6,212 nt of DNA from Prevotellaceae bacterium (GTDB taxonomy: Bacteria; Bacteroidota; Bacteroidia; Bacteroidales; UBA932): NCBI GenBank assembly GCA_031259655.1, contig JAIRLF010000095.1, positions 1 to 6,212 on the forward strand, written 5' to 3'. Below are positions 5,880-6,212 of this stretch, in pieces. The position numbers and the translations under genes are program-made. The notes beneath the pieces were generated by a model. It made no database searches, was not told the DNA's origin, and saw only the letters and a program-made list of their open reading frames with translations. The stretch's first letter is position 1. Each line of letters opens with the position of its first letter.

Positions 5880-5967
5880 CTCGGTTAGCAAACAGAAAAA
5901 TAATTGTAGAAATTTCGGCTAAAGCTTTTTTGAGGCGCTATGAAAAAAAGATATAAATAGTGTCGTC
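5880..5967. other. Convergent intergenic gap
   Basis: These 88 bases separate the stop of the plus-strand hydrolase gene from the stop of the minus-strand 28-codon frame. A bidirectional terminator would be expected here. The only candidate is AAAGCTTT followed by T residues near 5920-5931, too short and AT-rich to call a terminator. Confidence 0.5.
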
Positions 5968-6054
5968 CTAAAACTGTACGTCATCCGGTTTCTTTATAAG
6001 GATGCCGTTGTCGATTATTTCTACAATCCCGTTTTTATGGAATTTTGTTTTCAT
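5968..6054 (-). CDS. Unrecognised 28-residue ORF, possible truncated DUF4180 protein
   Basis: Read on the minus strand, this frame begins MKTKFHKNGIVEII and ends KKPDDVQF before a TAG. Its ATG overlaps the TGA of the upstream winged-helix gene as ATGA, an arrangement typical of translational coupling, which is the main reason to list it. The residues resemble the first strands of DUF4180 proteins (about 110-120 residues, often next to an HTH regulator), in which an NG-I-EI-I turn precedes a D-D-LDL helix. If so, the gene is cut short, because no continuation of the family is visible in any frame after the stop. The resemblance is short and from memory. A genuine small protein or a chance frame are both possible. 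Confidence 0.35.
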   Translation of the reverse strand: MKTKFHKNGIVEIIDNGILIKKPDDVQF

Positions 6055-6212
6055 ATTTTGCGATTCTCAGCTATTACATACACGCTGCCCTTTCCTTTTC
6101 CAATCATTGCCAAAACCTGTTCGTCGCGCATGTATTGCAGGTCTTTTTTTATCGTGTTTATGGGTATCTCCTTAAAATGGTTGGAAATGTCGCCCACTTT
6201 TACGGGTTGATT
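6051..6212 (-). CDS. C-terminal winged-helix domain of a protein running off the window
   Basis: The frame is open from the right edge and gives 53 residues before TGA, so only the C-terminus is seen. It reads as a winged helix-turn-helix: VKVGDISNHFKEIP supplies the first helices, INTIKKDLQYMRDEQVLAMI the recognition helix and following helix, and GKGKGSVYVI the wing hairpin with its typical G-x-G-x-G turn. This kind of domain closes many Fic-family proteins, divergent AAA-4 ATP-binding proteins and small HTH regulators; the part that would tell them apart lies outside the window. It is transcribed leftwards and converges on the hydrolase gene. The next frame starts within its stop codon. 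Coding is supported by the coherent domain pattern rather than by length. Confidence 0.7.
   Translation of the reverse strand, partial: NQPVKVGDISNHFKEIPINTIKKDLQYMRDEQVLAMIGKGKGSVYVIAENRKI

Noticed and set aside
5918..5935. AAAGCTTT plus T-run considered as a terminator of the hydrolase gene
   Set aside because: The self-complementary core is only 8 bases with no room for a loop and almost no G-C pairs, so a stable hairpin is not supported.
5903..6027. 11-bp inverted repeat ATTGTAGAAAT (5903-5913) and ATTTCTACAAT (6017-6027)
   Set aside because: It is short, AT-rich and widely separated, and one copy lies inside the small reading frame. It is plausible by chance and not in a terminator position.

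Overview
The window looks like a piece of a Bacteroidota chromosome, probably order Bacteroidales. This rests on close family resemblance of the proteins (FabK/nitronate-monooxygenase type, UpxY-type NusG paralog), start codons without Shine-Dalgarno sequences, and several upstream sequences resembling the Bacteroides TTTG / TAnnTTTG promoter. The genus cannot be named from the sequence alone.

Layout: positions 1-848 hold no convincing gene. Positions 8-193 are a compact array of small hairpins, two of which also pair with each other as long inverted arms (24-62 with 135-175); it looks like a REP/MITE-type foldback element. Positions 194-848 are AT-rich and full of palindromes and short tandem duplications. 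They include an inverted-repeat-bounded block (518-712) with five copies of the heptamer TCCTATA, and a hairpin plus T-run (724-743) ahead of a good promoter candidate (759-789).

Five intact genes follow on the plus strand. The first three are a FabK-type enoyl-ACP reductase/nitronate monooxygenase (849-1799), a YggS/PLPBP pyridoxal-phosphate homeostasis protein (1822-2526) and the DNA-repair ATPase RecN (2572-4227). They are closely spaced and probably at least partly co-transcribed, but they belong to separate housekeeping processes. After a 121-base leader with its own promoter candidate come an UpxY-like specialised NusG paralog (4349-4867) and, 13 bases later, a YdjM-family membrane metal-dependent hydrolase (4881-5879), probably one transcription unit.

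The right edge carries two minus-strand coding pieces converging on the hydrolase gene. One is the C-terminal end of a winged-helix protein running off the window (6051-6212). The other is a 28-codon reading frame overlapping its stop by ATGA (5968-6054), faintly like a truncated DUF4180 protein. The coding part is mostly ordinary. The unusual material is the left non-coding region and the orphan UpxY-hydrolase pair. I found no clear evidence of an undescribed multi-gene system.
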